A DNA stretch of 64,000 bases, from positions 310,001 to 374,000 of the forward strand of contig CAWJDQ010000004.1 of assembly GCA_963841695.1 (NCBI GenBank), written 5' to 3'. Positions 20,596 to 29,058 of this stretch are shown here, piece by piece (position 1 is the first letter of the stretch; the number at the start of each line of letters is the position of its first letter). The translations under genes were made by a program, and so were the position numbers. This DNA is from RYN-230 sp963841695 (GTDB lineage Bacteria; Actinomycetota; Actinomycetes; Streptosporangiales; Streptosporangiaceae). The notes under the pieces were generated by a model. That model ran no database searches and was not told where the DNA came from. It saw only the letters and a list, made by a program, of their open reading frames with translations.

Positions 20596-22950
20596 GAACC
20601 GGCCCGGTCGGCCGGGCGGTGCGCGGCGGCGTGTCGCGCCGGCGGGTGCAGACCCTGGTCATCGGCCTGGTGCTGCTGGTGTCCACGGCGGCGTCGCTGC
20701 TGGCCCTGGCGCTGGTGGTGGACTCCAGCGCCCCGTTCGACCACGCGTTCGCCGCGCAGCGTGGCGCGCACCTGGCCGTGGTCGTCAACCCGGCCCGGGC
20801 CACCCCGGCCGAGCTGGCCGCGACCACCCGGCGGCCCGGGGTGACGGCCGCCGCCGGGCCGTTCGCGGAAGCGACGATCGCGCCCCAGATGGCCCACGTG
20901 TCCGGCCCGGACGGATTCCTGCCGCCGATGACGCTGGCCGGGCGCTCCGCGCCGGGCGGCCCGGTCGACGACATCGTCCTGCAGGCGGGTCACTGGGCTC
21001 AGCGTCCCGGTCAGCTCGTGCTGGCCAGCAACCCGTCCAGCGACGAGCAGGTCGGGCTCCCGCTCGGCGCGAAGATCACGGTCACCGGGGTCCCGGGCCA
21101 GGCCTACCCTGACCGTCGTCGGCCTCGCGGCCTCGGCGACCAACTCGGCGGACGGCTGGGTGGTGCCCGGTGAGGTCGCCCGGCTGCGCGCGCCGGGTCA
21201 GCCGGCCGCGGCGCAGATGCTGTACCGCTTCCGCAGCGCGGGCAGCGCCGCGCAAGTCCGCGCCGACGCGGCCGGGGTGAGTGCGGCCCTGCCTCCGGGC
21301 GCGGTCACGGCCACCCAGTCCTACCTGGCCGTGAAGATCCAGGAGGTCTCCCGGATCGGTCCGTTCGTGCCGTTCCTGGTGGCGTTCGGGGCGATCGGCA
21401 TGATCATGTCGGTGCTGATCGTGGCCAACGTGGTCAGCGGCGCGGTGGTGGCCGGGTACCGGCGGATCGGCATCCTCAAGAGCATCGGCTTCACCCCCGC
21501 CCAGGTCGTCGCGGCCTACGTCGGGCAGATCGCCGTGCCGGCCGTGCTCGGCGTGCTGGGCGGCCTGGCGCTGGGCGCCGTCCTGGCCACGCTCCTGCTC
21601 AAGCAGACCGCCAACGCCTACGGGGTCGGTGCCCTGAGCGTGCCGCCCTGGGTCCTGGGGGCGGTGCCCGCGGCCATGCTCGGCCTGGTCGCCGTCGCGG
21701 CCCTGCTGCCCGCGATCCGGGCCGGGCGCCTGTCCGCGGTCCAGGCCATCGCGGCCGGCCGGGCTCCCCGCCAGGGACACGGCTACGCCGCGCACCGGCT
21801 GCTGGGCCGGCTGCCGCTGCCCCGGCCGCTGACCATCGGGCTGGCCGCCCCGTTCGCCCGCCCGGCGCGCACCGCGGTCACCCTGGTCGCCGTCCTGTTG
21901 GGCGCGATCGCGGTGACGTTCGCGGTCGGCCTGAGCTCATCCCTGAGCCGGGTGGTCACCGGCCTGTCCCAGGCGTCGGCCCAGCCGGTGCAGGTCGGCC
22001 TCAGCTCGCCGGACACCTTCATCATGGACGCCGCGCAGCAGCGGACCATCGCGGCGGCGCTGCGCGCCCAGCCGGGCACGCGGCGCTACGTGGCCGAGAC
22101 TGACGGCCAGTTCGCGGTGGCCGGGCTGACCGGGCAGCACCCGCTCACCGCGTTCCGCGGGGCGGCCGCCTGGACTGGCTACCCGCTCATCAGCGGGCAC
22201 TGGTACACCGGCCCGGGCCAGGCCGACGTGTCAACCGGCTTCCTCACCCTGACCGGCAAGGCGGTCGGCGACACCGTCACCCTGACCGTGGGCACTAGCC
22301 CGATGCCGGTGCGCATCGTCGGGCAGGTCTTCGCCGGGCAGGGCCGGGGGATCTCCGTCATCACCGGCTGGCAGACGGTGCACGCCGCCAATCCTGGCCT
22401 GGCCGCGCCCGACCAGTACGACGTCGGGCTGCGCCCGGGCGTCTCCGCGGCGGCCTACTCGCAGGCGCTGGGCAGCAGGCTCGGGTCCCGCTACCTGGTT
22501 TTCGGCAACAGCAGGAAGTCCGTCATCGTCACGCTGATGCTCGGCCTGATCGGCACGCTGACCGTGCTGCTGGCGGTCGTCGCCGGGCTGGGGGTGCTGA
22601 ACACCGTCGTGCTGAGCACCCGGGAACGCGTCCACGACCTGGGCGTGTTCAGGGCGGTCGGGATGACGCCCCGGCAGACCATCGCGATGGTGGTCTGCTG
22701 GGTGGCCGGGATCGGGCTGGTGGCCGGCGTGATCGCGGTCCCGGCCGGGATCGCGCTGCATCACGCCGTGCTGCCGGAGATGGCCTCGTCGGCGAACCTG
22801 GGCCTGCCCGCCAGTTACCTGGACGTCTACCACGGCGCGGAAGTCGCCGCCCTGGCCCTGGCCGGGATGGTCATCGCCGTGGCCGGGGCCCTGCTCCCGG
22901 CGGGCTGGGCCGCCCGGATCCGCACCGCCTCGGCCCTGCACGCCGAGTAG
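20592..22950 (+). CDS. FtsX/MacB-family ABC transporter permease, frameshifted
   Basis: About 785 residues with two FtsX repeats, each having three transmembrane segments near its end: the first around residues 255-385 (MIMSVLIVANVVSGAVV and two more) and the second near the C-terminus (LMLGLIGTLTVLLAVVAGLG onward). An initial membrane helix and large extracytoplasmic loops complete the pattern of a mechanotransmission or lipid/peptide exporter. One extra base near 21105 breaks the first loop. With the ATPase it forms a two-gene operon ended by a GC hairpin at 22986-23007. Confidence 0.9.
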
Positions 22951-22985
22951 CCCCCGGCCCCGGCCGGCCCCACCGGGGCGGGCCG

Positions 22986-23007
22986 GGCCGGCCCCACCGG
23001 GCCGGCC
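22986..23007 (+). terminator. GC-rich hairpin after the ABC operon
   Basis: GGCCGGCCC and GGGCCGGCC form a perfect 9-bp stem with a CACC loop, 36 bp after the permease stop. There is no U-tract, as usual for actinomycete terminators. A related GGCCCCACCGGGG repeat precedes it. Confidence 0.6.
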
Positions 23008-23134
23008 GGGTGGCAGTGGCCGGCGTTGAGCGTGGTCCCGGTGCTGGCGTGGCCCGGTGCGGGCGGTGGTCGCGGTGTTAGCGTGGTTACCGCGTGACGG
23101 ATTGTCCCCAGCGGCCGGAGGAGGAGGGCCAGCC

Positions 23135-23545
23135 GTGGCGACCGTGAGCGTCCGGTACATCGTCAACGACGTGGATGAGGCGATCGGGTTCTACTGCCAG
23201 CACCTCGGCTTCACCGAGGTCATGCACCCGGCGCCCGCCTTCGCCATGCTGTCGCGAGGCGACCTCCGCCTGGTCCTGAGCGCCCCCGGGGGCGGCCCGG
23301 GCGGCGGGCAGGCCATGCCGGACGGCACGCGGCCGGCTCCCGGCGGCTGGAACCGCTTCGCGATCGAGGTCAGCGATCTCGACCGGCTGGTCGGGACCCT
23401 GCGCACGCAGGGCGCACGGTTCCGGAACGAGATCGTCTCGGGCGTGGGCGGCCGGCAGATCCTGCTGGAGGACCCGTCCGGCAACCCCGTCGAGCTGTTC
23501 GAGCCGACCCGGGCCGAGGCCAGGCTTTCGCCCCCGGCCGGCTGA
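23135..23545 (+). CDS. VOC (glyoxalase/bleomycin resistance) family protein
   Basis: A 136-residue single-module vicinal-oxygen-chelate protein: VRYIVNDVDEAIGFYCQHLGF opens the first beta-alpha-beta-beta-beta unit and ILLEDPSGNPVELFEP closes the second with the usual Glu metal-ligand position. GTG 23135 follows GGAGGAGG. The first metal ligand position, often His, is Tyr/Val here, so a metal-free binding role such as drug sequestration is possible. Monocistronic. Confidence 0.82.
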   Translation: MATVSVRYIVNDVDEAIGFYCQHLGFTEVMHPAPAFAMLSRGDLRLVLSAPGGGPGGGQAMPDGTRPAPGGWNRFAIEVSDLDRLVGTLRTQGARFRNEIVSGVGGRQILLEDPSGNPVELFEPTRAEARLSPPAG

Positions 23546-23598
23546 TCGTCCATCAGCACGGCCGTTAAGGGCCGTGGCACGTCACCGGCGGGCCGTGA

Positions 23599-24453
23599 TC
23601 ATGGATGGGCTGGCCCCGCCGGCCCGGAGACCTGGGCGGGCGGCCCCTGGTGGGCAGCCAGGAAGTCGCGGAGGGCCCGCGTGACACCGTCCGGGTCCTC
23701 CATGGGCGAGCTGTGCCCCGCGCCGGGGAGTTCGACCAGCTGCGAACCGGCGATCAGGGCGTGCATCTCGCGGGAGAAGCGCGGCGGCAGGGACGCGTCG
23801 GCGGCACCCGCGATGATCAGGGTCGGCGCCCGGATGTCGCCGAGCTCGGCGCGGACATCCGGCCGGAGCACGATCCCCAGCATGGTCTGGGCCAGGGCCG
23901 GGCGGTCGGCCCGCGCCCACCGCCGGCGCCAGGCCTCCCGCTGGCCGGCCGAGGCCGGGTCGTCGCGGAACCCCGGGCCGTACATCTCCGCCTCGATCCG
24001 GGACGTCAGCGCGGGGCCGGACACGCCCGCGACCCGGCCTATGGCGGTCAGCACCAGGTGCCCGGGCACCTTGCCCCGGGGGTGGGCGGCCGCGCTGGTG
24101 TTGAGCAGGATCAGCGAGCGGATCACGTCGGGCTGGCGGGCCGCGATCCGCAGCGCGGCGAACCCGCCCATGGACAGCCCGGCCAGGTGGACCGGCGCGA
24201 TGCCGAGCGCCCGGATCACCGCGAGCACGTCCGCGGTTAGCTGCTCGGTCTGGTACCCGCCCCGGGACGCGGCTGACCGGCCCTGGCCGCGGAAATCCAG
24301 GGTCAGGCACCGGTACTGGTCCCGCAGGGCCGCCACCTGGGCCTCGTACTGCCGCCCGTCGAACAGGAAACCGTGCAGGAACAGGACCGGCTCGCCGGAA
24401 CCGCCCGTGTCCTCGTAATGAAGGTCCGCGCCGTGCACCCCGATGACCGGCAT
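23599..24453 (-). CDS. alpha/beta-fold hydrolase
   Basis: A 284-residue hydrolase with the oxyanion HGFLFDG segment, nucleophile elbow GLSMGG (Ser about residue 97), acid region in APTLIIAGAADASLPP and catalytic His in GAGHSSPMEDP. ATG 24453 is preceded by AAGGAGG. Its substrate cannot be inferred. It lies 30 bp downstream of the broken permease and could have formed an operon with it. Confidence 0.88.
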   Translation of the reverse strand: MPVIGVHGADLHYEDTGGSGEPVLFLHGFLFDGRQYEAQVAALRDQYRCLTLDFRGQGRSAASRGGYQTEQLTADVLAVIRALGIAPVHLAGLSMGGFAALRIAARQPDVIRSLILLNTSAAAHPRGKVPGHLVLTAIGRVAGVSGPALTSRIEAEMYGPGFRDDPASAGQREAWRRRWARADRPALAQTMLGIVLRPDVRAELGDIRAPTLIIAGAADASLPPRFSREMHALIAGSQLVELPGAGHSSPMEDPDGVTRALRDFLAAHQGPPAQVSGPAGPAHP

Positions 24454-24482
24454 TCGATTCCTCCTTGTGGCTGGCTCCCACT

Positions 24483-24982
24483 TCAGCGGGGGAGACGGCC
24501 CCGCGCAATACCCCGGGCGCGGTCACCCGGGCCGGGGTCCCAGCGGAAGCGCCGGACGGCGATGAGCGCCCCGGCCGCGCCCCAGGCCAGCAGCACCCCC
24601 AGGTCTTTCCAGTCCACGCCGCTGTGCTGCGCGAACGAGCTGAGCAGGGCCTCGTTGAACGGCCGGACCGGCAGCCACCCGGAGGCCCGGTTCAGCACGC
24701 GGGAATGGATCGGGAGGTAGGTCCCGGAAATGAACAGCAAGGGGAACAGGACGAGCTGGACGACGGCGGGGGCGGCCTCCGCGTTGCGGATCAGCGAGGC
24801 CACCGCGACGCCCAGCGCGCAGAAACTGGCCGCGCCCAGCACCAGGGCCGCCGCGATCGCCGCCCACTGGGTGGGCAGCGGCACGCCGAACAGCCGGCCG
24901 ACGCCGGCGATGAGCGCGATGTCCACGACGCTGACCAGGATGCAGTGGGCCAGCAGCCCGAGGAAGTAGGTCGCGGCCGGGT
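24483..24982 (-). pseudogene. ABC-2 type permease, 5'-truncated at a breakpoint
   Basis: Only the C-terminal half (about 160 residues) remains: YFLGLLAHCILVSVVDIALI, ALVLGAASFCALGVAVASL, VVQLVLFPLLFISGTYLPI and a last helix LGVLLAWGAAGALIAV give four or five membrane segments typical of DrrB-like exporters. Upstream of roughly 24980 the minus-strand reading becomes antisense to a response regulator, so the start, the N-terminal helices and the expected ATPase gene are missing. Confidence 0.75.
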
Positions 24983-24985
24983 TCC
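24966..24985. other. rearrangement or assembly breakpoint
   Basis: Homology to a minus-strand ABC permease ends and homology to a plus-strand response regulator begins within this about 20-bp interval, each protein lacking its N-terminal part. The two fragments are joined head to head. Either an inversion/deletion or an assembly chimera explains this. Confidence 0.7.
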
Positions 24986-25333
24986 TGGTCAAGTCCACGC
25001 CGCCGGAGGACCTCATCGGGCTGGTGCAGGTGGCCGCGGAGGGGCACACGGTGCTGTCCCCGGCGGCCGCGCGGCGGCTGATCGCCGCGTCCACCGACAG
25101 CACGCAGGCCCGCGACCGCGCCCGCCAGCTCGCGGCGGCGCTCACCGAGCGGGAGGGTGAGGTGCTGGCCTGCCTGGGACAGGGCCTGTCCAACGCGCAG
25201 ATCGCCGCGCGGCTGTACCTGTCGGAAGCCACGGTCAAGGGATATGTCTCGCGCACCCTGGACAAGCTGGGCTGCGCCAACCGCACCCAGGCGCGGGCTG
25301 CTGGCCCACGACGCCGGCCTGGTCCGGCCGTGA
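24973..25333 (+). pseudogene. LuxR-type response regulator, 5'-truncated and frameshifted
   Basis: The fragment begins inside the receiver (GFLVKSTPPEDLI, the conserved Lys segment), runs through a linker and ends with a LuxR helix-turn-helix (LTEREGEVLACLGQGLSNAQ and VKGYVSRTLDKLGC). An extra base near 25297 shifts the final residues; removing it gives the usual LLAHDAGLV ending and a TGA at 25331. The phospho-acceptor region and start codon are lost at the breakpoint. No cognate kinase is next to it. Confidence 0.75.
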
Positions 25334-25434
25334 CCGCCGGGCCAGGACCATCTGTCCGTAAGATCTGGCCGGGGCCGGAGCGCCTAGGCTAAGTCGTAGC
25401 ACCGGGGGGTAAGCGGGCACGGAAAGGACATGTC

Positions 25435-26298
25435 GTGTCGGGGTCCCAGGATGAGCGGGCCGCCGCGGCCACGGACGGCCAGCGGGGTTTCGATACGAGC
25501 GTGGCCAACCCGGCGCGGATCTGGAACTACTGGCTGGGCGGGAAGGATCACTTCGCGGCCGACCGGGAGGCCGCCGACCAGGTCCTGGAGGTGCTGCCGT
25601 CCATGCCGCTGCTGGCCCGGCTGGCGCGCCGGCAGCTGATCGACGCGGTCCGCCTGCTGGCCGGCCGCTACGGCATCAGGCAGTTCCTGGACATCGGGAG
25701 CGGCCTGCCCACGGCCGACAACACCCACGAGGTGGCCCAGCGCGCCGCGCCGGCGGCGCGCATCGTCTACGCGGACAACGACCCGCTGGTGATCAGCCAC
25801 GCCCGGGCCCTGCTGACCAGCGGCCCGGACGGCGCCACCGACTACCTGCAGGCCGACCTGCGGGACACGGCCGCCGTTTTAACCGGGGCCGCGCGGACCC
25901 TCGACTTCCGCCAGCCGGTCGCCGTGCTGCTCATCGGCGTGCTGCACTTCATCCCCGACCGCGATGACCCGTACGCGATCGTGGCCCGGCTGATGGACGC
26001 CACCGCGCCCGGGAGTTACCTGGTCATCGGGCACGGGGCCAGTGACATCCAGGCCGACGCGGTGCCGGAGATGACCCGGCGCTACAACCAGCGGTCCTCC
26101 GCGCGGATCACGCTGCGCACCCGCGACCAGGTCGGCCGGTTCTTCGACGGGCTCGAGCTGATCGGCCCCGGGCTGGTCCCGCTTAGCCAGTGGTGGCCGC
26201 CGGACGAGGTGAACGCGGGCGCGGCCAGCGGCGTGATCGGTTACTGCGGGATGGCCAGGAAGGACGCTGGCCCCGGCCGGGATGCTGGCCCCGGCTGA
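25435..26298 (+). CDS. SAM-dependent methyltransferase (DUF574 / Methyltransf_19)
   Basis: A 287-residue member of the actinobacterial DUF574 family, usually present in many copies per genome. The family N-terminus is clear (TSVANPARIWNYWLGGKDHF), followed by the SAM site FLDIGSGLPTADNTHEVAQ and the acidic YADNDPLV. GTG 25435 has AAAGGA upstream. The C-terminus is a short Gly/Pro/Asp duplication (DAGPGRDAGPG). Substrates of the family are largely unknown. An interleaved inverted repeat follows 11 bp after the stop. Confidence 0.92.
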   Translation: MSGSQDERAAAATDGQRGFDTSVANPARIWNYWLGGKDHFAADREAADQVLEVLPSMPLLARLARRQLIDAVRLLAGRYGIRQFLDIGSGLPTADNTHEVAQRAAPAARIVYADNDPLVISHARALLTSGPDGATDYLQADLRDTAAVLTGAARTLDFRQPVAVLLIGVLHFIPDRDDPYAIVARLMDATAPGSYLVIGHGASDIQADAVPEMTRRYNQRSSARITLRTRDQVGRFFDGLELIGPGLVPLSQWWPPDEVNAGAASGVIGYCGMARKDAGPGRDAGPG

Positions 26299-26305
26299 CC
26301 GCACG

Positions 26306-26332
26306 TGTCACTGTGTGAGGACAGTGCCTCAC
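26306..26332 (+). promoter_or_regulatory. interleaved inverted repeats in the GCS2-gene leader
   Basis: Four abutting hexamers CACTGT-GTGAGG-ACAGTG-CCTCAC occupy 26309-26332. The first pairs with the third and the second with the fourth, so two hairpins are possible but not together. Bases 26306-26319 (TGTCACTGTGTGAG) recur with one change at 27919-27932. The element lies 39 bp before the ATG at 26371, which suits an operator or a two-state RNA switch. Confidence 0.55.
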
Positions 26333-26370
26333 GGGGTAGGTGCTGTCCCATCTCGGCGACCGGGGGCCAC

Positions 26371-27854
26371 ATGGGACGCGATATTCAGGCCATCAAGATC
26401 AGTGGTGAGGATCGGCGCAAGTACCGGGAAAAGGTCCAGCGCTCGCTGGACGTGTTCGCCCGGATGCTCCGCGAGCGCCGGTTCGAGGCCAGCCCGTCAC
26501 GGGTGGGCGTGGAGATCGAGCTGAACCTGGTGGACTCCCGCGGGGTGCCGTCCATGCGCAACGCGGCCGTCCTCGACGCGATCGCCGACCCGGCGTGGGC
26601 GACCGAGCTGGGGCAGTTCAACCTGGAGATCAACGTGCCGCCCCGGCGGCTCAGGGGTGACGCGCTCGCGGGCCTGGAGCAGGAGATCCGCGCTAGCCTC
26701 AACGCCGCGGACGCCAAGGCCCGCAGCGCCGGGAGCCGCCTGGTCATGGTGGGCATCCTGCCCACGCTGGCCGAGCGGGACATGCACGAGGGGATCCTGT
26801 CGGCCAACGACCGCTACCGGGTGCTGAACGACCAGATCTTCGCGGCCCGCGGGGAGGACCTGCGCATCGCGATCGACGGGGCCGAGGAGCTGCTCACCCA
26901 TGCGGGCAGCATCACCCCGGAGGCCGCGTGCACCAGCGTGCAACTGCACGTCCAGGTCAGCCCGGACACGTTCGCGAACTACTGGAACGCGGCCCAGGCC
27001 ATCGCGGGCGTCCAGGTCGCCGTGGCCGCCAACTCCCCGTTCCTGTTCGGCCGGCAGCTGTGGGACGAGACCCGGATCACCCTGTTCGAGCAGGCCACCG
27101 ACACCCGGCCAGACGAGCTCAAGCAGCAGGGGGTGCGCCCCCGGGTGTGGTTCGGCGAGCGGTGGATCACGTCCGTGTTCGACCTGTTCGAGGAGAACAT
27201 CCGGTACTTCCCGGCCCTGCTCCCGCTCTGCGAGGACGAGGACCCGCTGGCGGTGCTGGACGCCGGGGACATCCCCCAGCTGGCCGAGATGAGCCTGCAC
27301 AACGGGACCATCTACCGCTGGAACCGGCCCGTCTACGCCGTCGTCAACGGCCAGCCCCACCTGCGCATCGAGAACCGCGTCCTGCCGGCCGGCCCGACGG
27401 TCGCCGACGTCATGGCCAACGCCGCGTTCTACTACGGGCTCATCCGGGCGATGGCCGAGCGCGCAGCGGCCGGTCTGGACCCAGATGTCGTTCGCGACCG
27501 CGGCCGAGAACCTGCGAGGAGGGCGCGCGGCACGGGATGGACGCCCGGCTGTACTGGCCCGGCCTGGGTGAGGTGCCCGTGGCCGAGCTGGTCGTGCGCT
27601 GGCTGCTGCCGCTGGCCCGCGAGGGGCTCAGCCGGTGGGGCGTCGATCCCGGCTCGGCCGAGCGGCTGCTCGGCATCATCGAGCAGCGCTGCTTCACCGG
27701 CCAGACCGGCGCGGCCTGGCAGGTCAACACGACCCGGGCGATCAGCGAGCGCAGCGGCGTCAGCCGCGCGGAGGCGCTGCGCCAGATGACCCAGCGCTAC
27801 ATCGAGCTGATGCACGCCAACGAGCCCGTGCACACCTGGCCCACGACGGTCTAG
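26371..27854 (+). CDS. glutamate-cysteine ligase (GCS2)-family protein, frameshifted
   Basis: About 493 residues. The GCS2-type carboxylate-amine ligase fold is indicated by RVGVEIELNLVD (substrate/Mg-binding strand), LGQFNLEINVPP, TSVQLHVQVSPD and HLRIENRVLPAGPT. Family members join glutamate or another acid to an amine with ATP; the true substrate here is unknown, and actinobacterial glutathione/ergothioneine-type ligases are related. Two single-base shifts near 27468 and 27512 interrupt the reading before the C-terminal HGMDARLYWPG segment. ATG 26371 fits better than an upstream GTG because the repeat element at 26309-26332 would otherwise be coding. It ends at TAG inside the first of three 21-bp repeats. 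Confidence 0.8.
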
Positions 27855-27897
27855 ACCTGGCCCACGACGGTCTGGACCTGGCCCACGACGGTCTGGA
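27835..27897 (+). repeat. 21-bp triple tandem repeat spanning the stop codon
   Basis: Three copies of a 21-bp unit (ACCTGGCCCACGACGGTCT then AG or GG) run 27835-27855, 27856-27876 and 27877-27897. The first has TAG where the others have TGG, so the only base difference makes the stop codon of the upstream gene. The frame stays open after it right into the next gene. Confidence 0.9.
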
Positions 27898-27918
27898 CCG
27901 GCCCGCCCCGGCCGGCAT

Positions 27919-27960
27919 TGTCACTATGTGAGACCTGGCCCGGCCGCCGGGCGTGCCAGG
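27919..27960 (+). promoter_or_regulatory. second copy of TGTCACT-TGTGAG motif plus GC hairpin
   Basis: TGTCACTATGTGAG (27919-27932) repeats, with one mismatch, the motif at 26306. It contains the short palindrome TCAC-TAT-GTGA. Directly after it CCTGGC (27934-27939) pairs with GCCAGG (27955-27960) around an inner CCGG stem. It precedes the gene at 28005 as the first copy precedes the gene at 26371, so one regulator may bind both. Confidence 0.45.
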
Positions 27961-28004
27961 ATCGGCAGGCCGACCGTGGTGCCGGCAACCTGGAACGAGG
28001 AGAC

Positions 28005-28676
28005 ATGAGCGACCCGAAACCCGCATCGCCGCAGCCACCGATGCTGACCGTCGCTCTCGACCTGCCGTCCGCGCAGATCCTCGCCGACCAGGCGTCGATC
28101 GTCTCGGATCTCCAGTTCGTCGTGGAATGCTGCAAGGGGCTGCTCGGCGAGCTGGACAAGCCCGAGGAAGAGCGGGACCCGGTGGTGCCGCAGGCCCTGT
28201 GGTCGGCCGCCCTCGCCTCCTACTCCCGCTGTTTCAGCAAAGGCAAGCGGTTCGGCCTGGGCCCGGACGACATCACCGGCCTGCCCCTCGAGGGGGAGGT
28301 CATGACGTTCCACAAGTGGGCCATCGAGCAGCGCACCAGGCTCACCACCCACCCGGCTGACCCGTTCGACGCGGCCAAGGTGGGGGCGGCGCTGGCGCTG
28401 CCCGGCCAGGGGAAGCGCCGGGTGGAGGGCATCGCGATCCTGACCACCAGCCGCGTGCTCGTCGACGACACCGGGGTGCGGCAGCTGGGCGCGCTCGCGT
28501 CGGCGCTGGCCAAGCAGACCGCCGAGCGGGCCCAGCAGCAGCAGGACACGGTGCTGGAGGAGGCCCAGCAGCTCGACCTGGACCGGCTCTACCGGCAGCC
28601 GCCGCTGAGCAGCGCCCACCCGCTGCCGAACCTGCCCAGCCTGCCGCAGCAGCCCGAGCCCTCCGCCCAGGCCTGA
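28005..28676 (+). CDS. unrecognised 223-residue cytoplasmic protein
   Basis: I do not recognise a family. There is no signal peptide or membrane segment. The central region (residues 20-130) is predicted helical, with ADQASIVSDLQFVVECCKGLLGEL at its start and FHKWAIEQRTRLTTHP in the middle, and a Gln-rich coiled stretch (ERAQQQQDTVLEEAQQ) precedes a Pro/Leu-rich tail. ATG 28005 follows GAGGAG. The frame is continuous with the upstream ligase gene apart from a single TAG, so a readthrough fusion is formally possible. Confidence 0.75.
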   Translation: MSDPKPASPQPPMLTVALDLPSAQILADQASIVSDLQFVVECCKGLLGELDKPEEERDPVVPQALWSAALASYSRCFSKGKRFGLGPDDITGLPLEGEVMTFHKWAIEQRTRLTTHPADPFDAAKVGAALALPGQGKRRVEGIAILTTSRVLVDDTGVRQLGALASALAKQTAERAQQQQDTVLEEAQQLDLDRLYRQPPLSSAHPLPNLPSLPQQPEPSAQA

Positions 28677-29058
28677 CCCCAGTCCCGCGAGTCACACTGG
28701 CACCTCCCGTCCACGTTTCCCGCGAACGGTTCGCCGAACCGGGCAAAACACCCCGGAAAAACGCGCGTCCCGCGGGAAACGTGGGGGGTGCCCATGATCA
28801 ATCTGACCCGCGGTGCCCGTGAAGCGGGTTCGCCGCGGAGGGAGGGCGGGGTGGGGGCGGGACGGTTCCGGGAGGGGCGGGTGGCCGCGCAGCCGTAACG
28901 TTCCCGGGACGGTCGCGGCGTAGCGTCGCAGGTGGTGGGGGAGGCGCAGCCAGGAGGGGGGCGTCTTCAGGGGGTTATCGACGTGCGTCTTCTCCGCATG
29001 CCATGCGTGTGCCGCCGCGCCTGTACGGCGCGGTGAACCTCCCAAAGGAGAGAGAAGA
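28677..29058. other. intergenic region with nested palindrome
   Basis: The 382-bp spacer carries the large nested inverted repeat described separately (28701-28790), a smaller hairpin (ACCCGC and GCGGGT, 28806-28829) and then a G-rich run up to about 28950. The promoter and a good AAAGGAG ribosome binding site for the beta-helix protein lie at its right end. No gene is supported. Confidence 0.5.
28701..28790. repeat. nested inverted repeat
   Basis: CCACGTTTCCCGCG (28711-28724) pairs perfectly with 28771-28784, extended outward by CACC/GGTG after small bulges. The 46-nt loop contains a second palindrome, CGGTTCG-C-CGAACCG (28727-28741). It may act as a terminator for 28005-28676, yet the inner palindrome is unusual for one. 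Confidence 0.7.

Noticed and set aside
28791..28800. Second copy of the left-edge stem-loop (shared CCCATGATCA)
   Set aside because: Only ten bases match and no inverted partner is nearby, so it is probably chance.
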